Shown here piece after piece: positions 33,510 to 42,374 of a stretch of DNA of 64,000 nucleotides (the stretch's first letter is position 1; every line of letters starts with the position of its first letter). The notes under the pieces were generated by a model. That model saw only the letters and a list, made by a program, of their open reading frames with translations, ran no database searches and had not been told where the DNA came from. The stretch lies in the NCBI GenBank assembly GCA_027923505.1, contig BROI01000008.1, positions 992,001-1,056,000 on the forward strand, given 5' to 3'. Source of the DNA: Mayamaea pseudoterrestris. Lineage: Eukaryota; Bacillariophyta; Bacillariophyceae; Sellaphorales; Sellaphoraceae. The translations under genes were made by a program, and so were the position numbers.

Positions 33510-35083
33510 ATGAGAAAACAAAATAGCAATGCAGGAAGAGGGGTTGTCGGAGCCGTGATAGTTGCTGGCTGCTTCATTTGTGCATTTGTGCAATACTCAC
33601 TCCTTCCGCTAGATGCCCATCTTGTTGATGTTCATTCGCAAGTGCTGCCGACCAAGCACGAATTCGTCAAAGAAAAACCGGCGACTGTAACTCGACCACT
33701 AGCCAAAGACCAACTCCAGCTTGAAACCTTACGAAATACGACAAGCACAAAAATTCCGCACTACTACACTGTCTTTTCCACGAGCTGCAGCCCACAACAA
33801 GACTGGGAGAGCTTTGTCTTTTTCTTTCACGCCATGCAAGTCAAACAACCTGGATCAGTCACAAGAATTTTATCTGGCTGCAAAGACTTTGAAGAAAAGG
33901 AGCAACGAGATTTTTACGAAAGGTACATCGAGCCAATGGGAGATTTTCACGTTCACTTTACTCCGTCCTACTCCAAGCTTCACCTTGCGGAAGGTGCACC
34001 CTACAAGTACTCAAACAAACCCTATGGACTCTTGCACTGGTTCGAACATGCTCTAGGACTAAATTCTACAAGCAATATTTTAGCAGCTTCTGGCGAATTA
34101 TTGGATGGCATTGTCATTCTCATGGATCCTGACATGATTCTGCTGCGACCACTGCAGCACGACTTTACCGACGAACATGTCCTTTGGGTAGAGAATGAAC
34201 CAGTTTCCAAAATCGTTAGACATGGGCATCCAATTGCTCAGCACGATGGCTACTTGACAAACCAATGGATGTCACTGCCATTAAATTTTACCAAGCCTTT
34301 TGATCGCGACGGACCCTTGCACTGGAACAGTGGGCCTCCTTATATGGCCACGGTCAAAGACTTTTATCAACTCACTTTGAAGTGGACATCGTGGCTGCCC
34401 AAAGTATTGCAAGTGTATCCAAAATTGTTTGCGGAAATGTATGCTCTCATTTTTGCCGGTGTGGAGCTAAACCTTCCGTTTACGTTTATTCGATCCATTG
34501 TGGTTTCAGACCCCACTGCTGGGTCGAAACGAGAAGGCTGGCCATTCATTGATGCGCTTACCGACGAAGAGCTTTGCAACGTTCCAGAGTCGGCTCCAAT
34601 GCCGATTGCTTTACATTACTGTAGTCGCTACATGATTGGAAAGGTAAGAACGAATCAGTGTATCGTTGGTTGTGCTGCATGTGTTGACGTAATACACTAC
34701 CGGTAGTGTAACTAATGGGGGTACATACCATTCTATTATCTGCATACATTTTCGCACAGAATTTCTTCAGCAAATATCGCTTAAAGAAAAATATAATGGA
34801 TTGCGACAAAGCTCTCATTCTTCCGCCTGCGATAGACGTGTATCCGAGGTACAGCTTTACTGTCAACGTGCCCTTGGCGAATGGTCGAGATCGCGATACG
34901 TACCAGGAGGAACATACGCCTTTTTCGAGTGTACAAGAGGCACGTCGACAGGCCTTTATGGTCTGCGCCATGACAGCTAAAGTTAACGAGGCACTTGTGT
35001 ATATAAAAGAGAGGGCATGCAATGGGACAGCCAATTTTAACAAAACATACTCTGTGTATGATGATCCCAGCAACACGCGCTAG
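33510..35083 (+). CDS. Golgi-type glycosyltransferase, HPAT/SERGT-like, two exons
   Basis: Exon 1 33,510-34,643, intron 34,644-34,759 (GTAAGA..GCACAG), exon 2 34,760-35,083; 485 residues. The first ATG is 33,510. Residues about 11-30 (VVGAVIVAGCFICAFVQY) are a signal anchor, so this is a type II membrane protein. The catalytic domain has HYYTVFSTSCSPQQDWES, KYSNKPYGLLHWFEHALG and DGIVILMDPDMILLRPL; the D-x-D (DPD) is the usual nucleotide-sugar/metal site. LHWNSGPPYMA, GWPFIDALTDEELCNVPES and IALHYCSRYMIGK follow. The pattern resembles plant peptidyl-serine galactosyltransferase and hydroxyproline O-arabinosyltransferase families; the exact sugar cannot be told. It ends 53 bases from the stop of the convergent gene. 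Confidence 0.83.
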
Positions 35084-35135
35084 CGTAATAAAAGTAGTTA
35101 ATTAGAGTTCATTCATTACATTTACACCTATCTCA

Positions 35136-35833
35136 TTAGCTTCGTCTTCGACTTGGTTCGCGTTTTGAGCTTCGCGAGGGCTCATGATCATTCGTACTCG
35201 ATCGTCGTTCAGGCACGGGCATATCGTCACCATTGGTCAAATCCTCTATCGATGGAGGTGGGACGAAGCTGCTGCGTTTCTGTATCTCGCTTCGTCTGGC
35301 ACTTTGTGAACGTGGCTTTTCCGAAAGAAGCTCATTATCCGACTCATTTCTTGATCCGGTTTCTGAATGTCTCCTCGTCGTGTTGCGCTTCTTTCCTTAA
35401 GGTGAGACACACTGCAAGCGAACGTCGTTAACATCGTCCTCGATAGCAAAGCCGCGACCGAATTGGATGCGCATAACAGTGATGTCACAAGCATATGAAG
35501 CAAAAGAAACAAGGCATGACTACCAGTAGGCAGCTCCATGATCACAATGACTCCGTCCCTCCCTCCAACGAATCTCCAAGAACAATCGAGCAAATAGGCG
35601 CTACACAACCAATAACTCGCATCGTTCCATCGCTTACCATCATACTTGACTTCTGCCACGCTGCTGGCCAAGATGGCACCTGGGTTTTCCTTGTAAAAGG
35701 TAGTCATGGTGAATAATACGAGGAGTAAAACGAGCGAGGTACACGTTGGAGGCAAGTGGATGGACGAGGTTGGCGAAAGGAGGGAGGAAGCCGCGCTCTC
35801 TCTAGCGTCGTTTGAAGAGTGATCTAAACCCAT
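35136..35833 (-). CDS. Small membrane protein with basic tail, two exons (tentative model)
   Basis: Proposed exons: 35,833-35,524 and 35,395-35,136, joined in phase (CCTACTG|GTAGTC .. CCTTAAG|GAAAG), giving 189 residues. The N-terminus MGLDHSSNDARESAA is followed by a hydrophobic segment TSLVLLLVLFTM. The second exon gives a Ser/Arg-rich, probably disordered tail (SFVPPPSIEDLTNGDDMPV, ending EPSRRRS). The unspliced frame runs to 35,246 but passes through a region that looks like intron. The acceptor CTTAAG is not a strong one, so the model is uncertain. No family recognised. Confidence 0.45.
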
Positions 35834-36279
35834 TGCAAACAGTGATGGAACGCTCCAGAGCAACTCCGAATCGTTTGCGACGTCACGTGAACAATTAAAC
35901 TCGCAGCGGCACCGAAACGTTCGTCCGCGTCATTGACAAGCATCGCAGCGGCACTAACGAAACCGCGACGGCGCGGCACGCGATGGCCACGAGCGGCACC
36001 TCATCGATGGAAGACTCGACTCTGACTCGACCCATTTCGCAACGACGATCATCCGTATTAGCGTCCCAACAACGTTGAGCAATATCAATTCGACTTGCAC
36101 TGCTCCTGCACGAGCGGATAGTTAATCTTTGATAGAATTTGGCTGCTTTCTTGACCACGGAACGAGAGAAGCCAATCATTCTTTGCTGGCTACCAATTCG
36201 TCGACTTGTTGCTCGCCGGCTCTGATAAGACTATTGAACAACAACAAACATCGATACAAAACATTCATTTCACTAAATC
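35834..36279. other. Divergent intergenic region upstream of the iron-transporter gene
   Basis: No gene seen. It contains GACGTCACGTGA at about 35,879-35,890, an overlapping CRE-like half site and G-box, the kind of site bound by bZIP or bHLH factors. The site is close to the minus-strand start. Confidence 0.4.
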
Positions 36280-37134
36280 ATGTCTGTTGACGAGAGTGCT
36301 CCACTCACTGCCATGGATGGCATTCGCAACGCCTACTACGAGACGGACGCAACCAAGTCCAAGGCCTTTCACGACGCCCGCGAAAAGTCGGCCAGCGAGG
36401 ATGGCCATCAGTCGTCCGGTGGTCAATTGAAACCAATCATTTTTGGTGGTCTCGATGGCATTCTGACTTCCTTTGCCATTGTGGCGGGTGCAGCAGGAGG
36501 GCGACTGTCGCCGCAGATTGTGTTGATCCTTGGCGTGTCCAACATTTTTGCCGATGCACTGAGCATGGGAGTTGGGGAATTTCTTTCGAGCAAGGCGGAG
36601 AATGAATGGATTCTAAGTGAACGCAGTCGAGAGGAATGGGAGCTTGAGAATTATCCGCAAGGTGAAATTCAGGAAATGATTGATATTTACGAAAGCAAGG
36701 GAGTCAGCAAACGAGATGCGGAGTTGGTCATTAACACTCTGTCCAAGTACAAGAGCTTTTTTGTTGACCTCATGATGCAACAGGAGCTGGAGCTGCAAGT
36801 TCCTGATAAGGACCATGTGAAAGAGTCGATGCGCGAAGGAGTCGTCATGTTTTGCTCGTTTGCCTTCTTCGGGTCGCTGCCTCTGCTGGGTTATGTCATT
36901 ATACCGGCCAAATTCCCTCATCTGTCGGAAGATGCCTTGTTTCGGTGTGCCTGCATAGTCACTGGATGTGTCTTGTTTCTGCTGGGAGCTGTCAAGAGCT
37001 TCTTTTCGAGTTTAAAGTGGTACCGAGCTGGCATGGAGACACTGCTGCTGGGAGGATGTTGCGCGACTGTCGCATTTACGATAGGACAAGCTGTCCATCA
37101 ATACCTTGGAGACGATGCAGACAAGTTGGAATAA
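36280..37134 (+). CDS. VIT1/CCC1 family vacuolar iron (manganese) transporter
   Basis: A 284-residue intronless frame. Family signature in the first helix: IFGGLDGILTSFAIVAGAAG, then ILGVSNIFADALSMGVGEFL, with the conserved D-A-x-S-M-G-V-G-E. A cytosolic stretch rich in Glu (SEREREE-like; ENEWILSERSREEWELEN) corresponds to the metal-binding region between helices 2 and 3. Three further helices follow (FCSFAFFGSLPLLGYVII, CACIVTGCVLFLLGAVK, TLLLGGCCATVAFTIGQA), making five. The family moves Fe2+ or Mn2+ into vacuoles by proton exchange. Complete and without anomalies. In diatoms this family is tied to iron storage. Confidence 0.93.
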   Translation: MSVDESAPLTAMDGIRNAYYETDATKSKAFHDAREKSASEDGHQSSGGQLKPIIFGGLDGILTSFAIVAGAAGGRLSPQIVLILGVSNIFADALSMGVGEFLSSKAENEWILSERSREEWELENYPQGEIQEMIDIYESKGVSKRDAELVINTLSKYKSFFVDLMMQQELELQVPDKDHVKESMREGVVMFCSFAFFGSLPLLGYVIIPAKFPHLSEDALFRCACIVTGCVLFLLGAVKSFFSSLKWYRAGMETLLLGGCCATVAFTIGQAVHQYLGDDADKLE

Positions 37135-37381
37135 ACTTGATAACGAGAAGAGCGACTAAAGCGGGCGAGCATCGGATGGCGAAGTATCATGTTGCTCATC
37201 GCAGGTCGTTGGTTTCCAACTACTAATGCTTGCGCTTTACATCTGATAGACTTACTATGAACATTGCACACGACTCTATTCTTATTTGTCTGTATGTGGA
37301 AATGATTACATTTTATTTGTTGCGCATTTAAGGTGGTGCATTGATGCAGACGAGTTTGCTACTATTAGCACAGTGGTGCAA

Positions 37382-38299
37382 CTATTGCACTTGCTGCACC
37401 TTTCGCAAACTCTCCGCCGCCTCCTCCACCGCCGCTACCCACGCTTCCATGCCTGGCGCGTCAGGATAGAATATTTCCGCATCGCTCCAGCCTTGTTCGC
37501 GGCATGCCTTGGCACTAGTTTCGCCAATGCAGGCGGCCAATGGCCGCTTGCAAGCATCGTTGCCTTGAGTGTTTGCCAACCATCCCTTGACGGCGGATGG
37601 ACTAGCAAAGCAAGCAATTTGGCATTTACTTGCTAGTTCTTGTTGCGAGTCTGTCCATTTAGCTTGAATGGTATCGTAGGTATTAAGTCGAGTCACTTGC
37701 ATGTTTCGCGCCGTCAATCCATTCATCAACGTATCTGCCGCTCGAACTGATGCCGGATATAGAATCCTAGTAGTGTCGCTAGTAGTCGACGCTGGAATTT
37801 CCTTGGCCAAGAATACGGCCGTTGCCTTTGATGGTGTAAAGGCAACAGGTATGCCGTAGGATTCGAGCGTTACTTGCGTCGCCACGCCAACGGCTGCCAC
37901 GGCTGGCGTTTGTTTTGTGGAGTTCCATGCCGACGACAAGATTTTGGCCGCTTCTGGAGATGTGACTACGACATAGTCCCATGGCTCTTGGGGTGAATAG
38001 AGTGTCTCTGATAAGGCATCAAAGTCTGGTCCGTGTGCGTGTTCAATGCATGGGAGTTCGACTGGAGTCAAATGCTTATTGAGTGCCTCTATGGATTCAC
38101 AAAGCTTGCCATTCTTGCCGTCTTCTCGCGTCATGGCAACGTAAATGGTTTCAGACGATGATATGCTAGACATTCTACCTGCGACTTGTTGTCGACGAGC
38201 AGAGGCAATTGTTCTTTCAGAAGCTGGCCGACTTGTCGCAAAAGCAAGTGATTCTATCGTCTGCAGAAGCAGCAGAAGCACTGCCTCTTTAGCTATCAT
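37382..38299 (-). CDS. hemD: Uroporphyrinogen-III synthase (HemD/HEM4), plastid-targeted
   Basis: A 305-residue frame. The N-terminal MIAKEAVLLLLLQTIESLAFATSRP is a signal peptide with a Phe-containing SLAFAT cleavage motif, as in diatom plastid proteins. The mature part has the low-conservation HemD pattern: WDYVVVTSPEAAKILSS, AVAAVGVATQVTLESYGI, FTPSKATAVFLAKEI, RILYPASVRAADTL, VTRLNTYDT, IACFASPSAVKGWL and LAACIGETSAKACREQG. The enzyme closes hydroxymethylbilane with inversion of ring D in haem and chlorophyll synthesis. Head-to-head with the SDR gene, 301 bases between starts, so both may share regulatory sequence. Confidence 0.9.
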   Translation of the reverse strand: MIAKEAVLLLLLQTIESLAFATSRPASERTIASARRQQVAGRMSSISSSETIYVAMTREDGKNGKLCESIEALNKHLTPVELPCIEHAHGPDFDALSETLYSPQEPWDYVVVTSPEAAKILSSAWNSTKQTPAVAAVGVATQVTLESYGIPVAFTPSKATAVFLAKEIPASTTSDTTRILYPASVRAADTLMNGLTARNMQVTRLNTYDTIQAKWTDSQQELASKCQIACFASPSAVKGWLANTQGNDACKRPLAACIGETSAKACREQGWSDAEIFYPDAPGMEAWVAAVEEAAESLRKVQQVQ

Positions 38300-38600
38300 T
38301 GTGTGTCACTTTGTCCTGTAGATGCTACGAGTGTTTGTTGTCTAGAATAGCGGTCGCTGCTTGAAGGTTGCGCGATTAATGGGCATGGTCGAGCAAGTTG
38401 AAGTCTATGCGATCTTTGTAAGTCGCACTGGTTCCGAGTATTCATCCGTGCAGGACTCTTGTCTTATCGAGGCTGACTCATCGGCGCCGCGCCTTCCCAC
38501 TTGTTCCGAAGCGACGATGAGGTTCGACTTGTTCGCTTTTGGCTTGTTTCAACTTACATTCTGCGGTACCTCTACTCAATCATTGCAAATAGGATCCATC
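38300..38600. other. Shared upstream region of hemD and SDR genes
   Basis: No gene seen. The frames that cross it in front of the SDR gene are not coding, because the SDR protein starts at 38,601 once the intron is removed. Confidence 0.45.
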
Positions 38601-39823
38601 ATGGGGCAGGCTATATCGTCGACGCAGTTTTACTTCTACGGAAGAAAGCATTTCACCCAGTGAGTTGCGGACAAATTGGACGATCGGCTCGTTCCATGAA
38701 ACTTGGCGCAGAATTTAGCTTGCCAACTCGCAGAGAAGGCGTATGTTGTGCCGAAAGGGAACGGTTTCTGTTGTTACTCATGCATCTCATCTCAAACTGT
38801 TCGAAAAATTGCCATGTACACAGAACCGGCTACCTGAAGCATGTTTCAAGCTATTACTCGCAACCGCCACAGTCATTGGCAAGCATTCCACTTGGCGCTT
38901 CAAATGCCGATGGCATTGACATGACAGGCAAGGTGGTTTTGGTGACGGGGGCTAATTCCGGCTTGGGCAAGCAAGTTGCCACATATGCGGCTGCCAAGGG
39001 AGCCAAGCTGTACATGCTATGTCGAAATGAGCAAAAAGCGGAACAAGCCAAGCAAGATATACTACAGGAAATAAAAACTAGTGGAGGTGATGATGCAGCA
39101 ACAACAAACGGTTCCTTTACGCCAACGGTCGAAGTAATAGTTGTGGATGTTTCCGAAATGGAGTCTGTTCGATCCGCAGCAAAGGAATTGCAGGCGAGGG
39201 AAAGCAAGGTTGACGTGATTGTCTGCAACGCTGGTGTCTTGCTGAACGACAGGACGGAAACGAGTGAAGGCCACGAGGCAACCTTTGCCAGTCATTTGCT
39301 GGGTGGAGCGTACCTACTGCCACAACTCTTGCTGCCGCAGTTGGAGGCGGCGGATGGTGCTCGCGTCATTACTGTCACTTCGGGAGGCATGTACAATTTC
39401 AAGCTACCAAGCTGGGAAGTGTTAACGTCGGACAAGAGCGTCACCTACAATGGCGTCAATGCCTACGCCTACGCCAAGCGGGGTCAGGTGCTGTTGGCGG
39501 AGCGTCGCAGCCACGAGCAACCAAAGGTGAAGTGGGTGACGGTGCATCCTGGCTGGGCCGACACGAACGCTGTGGACGAAGCCTTTGGAGACAAGAAGAA
39601 ATATTTGCAGCCGCTGCGCGAGCCATGGCAGGGTGCGGAAGGTGTCGCCTGGCTCATGGCGGCGGATGCGAGCGAGCTGGAGAATGGCGCCTTCTACTTG
39701 GATCGAAAGCCTCAACCGAAACATATTGCAGGACCATTCTTTACGGAAGGCCATTACACAAAGAACAAGCCAGAAGAAGTTGATGCGTTTATGATCAAGT
39801 TAAAGGAGGCTGCTGGTCTATAA
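38601..39823 (+). CDS. Short-chain dehydrogenase/reductase, DHRS12-like, two exons
   Basis: Exon 1 is 38,601-38,659 and exon 2 is 38,824-39,823, joined in phase (ACCCA|GTGAGT .. GTACACAG|AACC) to read MGQAISSTQFYFYGRKHFTQ directly into TGYLKHVSSYY; 352 residues. Unspliced reading upstream gives an unlikely N-terminus. Rossmann motif VVLVTGANSGLGK binds NAD(P), DVIVCNAGVLLND is the NAG motif, VITVTSGGMYNF holds the catalytic Ser, and YAYAKRGQV holds Tyr-x3-Lys. WVTVHPGWADTNAVDEA and the ending FYLDRKPQPKH are typical of DHRS12. Substrate unknown. The short first exon fits the DHRS12 N-terminal helix. Confidence 0.9.
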
Positions 39824-39899
39824 AGAATGTTTTGGTATCGCAGTCTAGTGTCAAATACCGAATAACGTTTTCATGGTTACATGTCGTAACATACTACAA

Positions 39900-40880
39900 C
39901 TAATCACTATCATCATCGTCTCCTTCATCATCGTCTTGATCGTCATCATCCTCATCATCATCGGGCGCTTCCACTATCGTTTCCGGTTTAATGGTAGCAT
40001 CCAACGTGTACGACTCTCCGTACCGACTCTTCATGAGCGTATTCATGTTTCGCTTGGAAATGCCACTGACAATGGCAAAGCCAAAGAGAAACAGGAGCGG
40101 TCCTCCAATGGCAAAGGCACTGGCAAGGACAACCATGGCCGTCGACTGCGATAATCCCCGCTTTTGCAGCAAGGAGATTGCCTTGAAGAACATTCCTTCA
40201 ATGGTCATTTTGGACGACGCTGCCTTTTCCACCTTTTGACCGAGCGACTCGGCCACAACTTCCCGCAGTGCCTGCGGATAGGTTCCTTGCGTGGCGTCAT
40301 CGTAGGCTTCCCGGTAGAGGGACTCGACGGGATCATACTTGTCGTCGTCAAACATGTGGTTTTGCACGTAGCGATCAACGATCTTGTCGAGCGATGGAGA
40401 CGTTTTCTCCATCAAGCGCTCCATGGGAGATATTGATGCTGATGATGACGCATGCGTTGGTGTCGTGTGAAGTGATGCTGATCCTAGCCAGAAAAAGGCA
40501 GCCGCAAACAAGAGAAACATGCTGCGTCGAACGCGACGGCGAATCGAAAAGGGCGACTGGATGTTCCGAAGCGTTTGCTGTATTACGCGCAGTCGCGTCA
40601 TCATTACTAAGCGTTTGGAATCACCATTTCCGTGAGCGTTGCATCTAGATGAAAACAAACGCGAAGCAGTCCATCTAGCGGATTGATTAGTCCAGGTTGT
40701 TGGCGTCGGATCCACCATTGGCTTCATCGTCGATAGTCTTGTCGACGCGGGCGATGATACAGTGAATCCAGACGCTAGATTCGCACATGCTATGCATATA
40801 ATAGCTGTCAAACTATAATTCACAATACAGGACCTCATCATAAATATCTTGTTCGTTGTTGCAAGCGACAGAAATCCCAT
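39900..40880 (-). CDS. Plastid-type membrane protein with acidic tail, unknown function
   Basis: The first ATG is 40,880; ATG 40,841/40,838 gives a cleaner signal peptide (MMRSCIVNYSLTAIICIACANLASGF, with SGF at the cleavage point). The frame runs on upstream only through a GTG. Then come a Ser/Thr/Arg-rich transit-like region, a hydrophobic segment MFLLFAAAFFWLGSASL, a polar domain (LDKIVDRYVQNHMFDDD; YPQALREVVAESLGQKVE) and a second hydrophobic region VVLASAFAIGGPLLFLFGFAI. The tail is a run of Asp/Glu (about 20 residues). No family recognised; a plastid membrane location is inferred. Confidence 0.65.
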   Translation of the reverse strand: MGFLSLATTNKIFMMRSCIVNYSLTAIICIACANLASGFTVSSPASTRLSTMKPMVDPTPTTWTNQSARWTASRLFSSRCNAHGNGDSKRLVMMTRLRVIQQTLRNIQSPFSIRRRVRRSMFLLFAAAFFWLGSASLHTTPTHASSSASISPMERLMEKTSPSLDKIVDRYVQNHMFDDDKYDPVESLYREAYDDATQGTYPQALREVVAESLGQKVEKAASSKMTIEGMFFKAISLLQKRGLSQSTAMVVLASAFAIGGPLLFLFGFAIVSGISKRNMNTLMKSRYGESYTLDATIKPETIVEAPDDDEDDDDQDDDEGDDDDSD

Positions 40881-41473
40881 GGTCGGGAAGGGGAAGTGAC
40901 GGATGCAGTTGGGTTTCACTTCGCACGAGCCATTGTCTTTTCATTGCCGCTCTCAAACTCAACTCAGCTATTGCTTTGGAACTTTCCAAGCTTTGGTTTG
41001 TACGAGGCAACGTCTAGTAGTCTAACCTGGTATCAGATAAAACTACTTGACAACTCTAAACTGAATCATTTTCAGTCTCGTCATTGACACGCGTTAGAGA
41101 TTTCGGGAGTGGGTGTAATTGTTTATAGCTATTTACGTACCTACTCAAAGAGCAGCACTTCTTTATCTAAACCTAGATGATTACAATGACAATATACGAG
41201 AAAAGATTTTCTACTTGTTACAATAATCTCACAGGATACCGATACAACCGGGAAGATATGAGATTCTGGCGGACAATCTTCGAAAGGGCCTGGTCGATAT
41301 TGACTGGCAAAGATGCCGCGAATTGGTGAATAGAGAGGATTTATAACATCCGTTTCTGGGCAGCGAATATGCGAGAATGTTCATATGAATGAGTCGCAAT
41401 GTAGATGATGTATGACAAAGACATGGATCATGTTACTCACTCACCTATCTGCTTCCGGCATTGCAATATAAAA
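40881..41473. other. Intergenic, no gene seen
   Basis: About 590 bases with no supported frame. It lies upstream of the 39,900 gene and downstream of the 41,474 gene. Confidence 0.45.
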
Positions 41474-42004
41474 TCAATCACGCTTGCGCTTCAATGGGAA
41501 GCGCTTGATTTGAATATTGGGCGTCGAAAAGTCAAGCTTCTCCACCATGAGTGGTGTCGTGTCGTCTGGCATGTTGCGGCAGCGGTACTGTGTGGCGCGC
41601 GAGAGTTGCATGGAGCGATCCGAGTGCACCGAACGCGCCGCCCGACGAGCCTCGTGGACAATGCGGCGGCGCTCCGATCTGGTCAACACTGGCTCGACAG
41701 TGCGATTACTAGAGGAAGTGAAATTGGAAGTAGACTTGCGCGATTTAAAGTTGGCGGCATTTGCAGGGCGAGCGTCTTGCTTCGCGGCAGCGGCACTTGC
41801 TTTCTTCGTCTTTTTGATTTCTACCTTGACAATGACAGGCGGCGGAAAGTTCTCCTTTTCACAGCGACCTCGCATGACTGGCTGAGCAGCAACTGACTTG
41901 TCTTTCTTGGACTTATTCTTGTGCTTGCTCGTCTTCTTTTTGAGTTTGAAGATCGGAATAGGATGCATGCTGCTGTCAGAGCTGTTGTTCGAGTGATGCG
42001 GCAT
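41474..42004 (-). CDS. Small basic nuclear-type protein with a KEN motif
   Basis: A 176-residue intronless frame with very basic composition: KLKKKTSKHKNKSKKDKS near the start and FPLKRKRD at the end, both like nuclear import signals. It carries GRCEKENFPPP (a KEN motif followed by prolines, the form of an APC/C degron) and S/T-P sites (DDTTPLM, DFSTPNI) that could be CDK targets. ERRRIVHEARRAARSVHSDR is a likely helix. I do not recognise the family; a cell-cycle role is only inference. The copia element is inserted 155 bases upstream of its start. Confidence 0.6.
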   Translation of the reverse strand: MPHHSNNSSDSSMHPIPIFKLKKKTSKHKNKSKKDKSVAAQPVMRGRCEKENFPPPVIVKVEIKKTKKASAAAAKQDARPANAANFKSRKSTSNFTSSSNRTVEPVLTRSERRRIVHEARRAARSVHSDRSMQLSRATQYRCRNMPDDTTPLMVEKLDFSTPNIQIKRFPLKRKRD

Positions 42005-42158
42005 GGTCGGAACGGTTTTTAAATGGCGTATCTTGCGATCGAGGGAAATTCTCCGGTAGTGAATTGTACTTCTTTGACGTTGAGAAACAAATCAAGAGAG
42101 CTATCGATGTATACAGAATGAAGGCGGGCTTGTATGCCTGTTGCTTCGAGGCGCAAAG

Positions 42159-42163
42159 ATCTG
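42159..42163. repeat. Target-site duplication, left copy (ATCTG)
   Basis: ATCTG directly precedes the left LTR and is repeated right after the right LTR at 47,390-47,394. Five bases is the normal size for Ty1/copia integrases. Confidence 0.95.
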
Positions 42164-42374
42164 TGTTGGATCTAGAATATATCTTGCGCGCCCTTGAAGC
42201 GACACTAATGATTAAGCAGAACAGAGTCAATAAAACCACTTTACTTATTTTCTCCAAGAAGTGATCGTCCTCGATCCACTCCTTCGGTTGCCGCTTACCG
42301 CGCTTACTTAAATGTGACCGTCTTCGTGACGTCACCGCTGCCGCTTCGGTTTGGGTTCTCATCCATGCTCAACA
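42164..42374 (-). repeat. 3' LTR of the copia element
   Basis: 211 bases with TG..CA ends, matching 47,179-47,389 base for base on inspection. It contains the last codons and stop of the gag-pol frame, a TGACGTCA site (42,327-42,334) and the 14-base segment 42,248-42,261 that is complementary to the primer-site region. Confidence 0.97.

Noticed and set aside
38501-38823. N-terminal extension of the SDR frame
   Set aside because: Removing the intron at 38,660-38,823 gives a far better N-terminus (exon 1 from 38,601), so the upstream part of the open frame is intron or untranslated.
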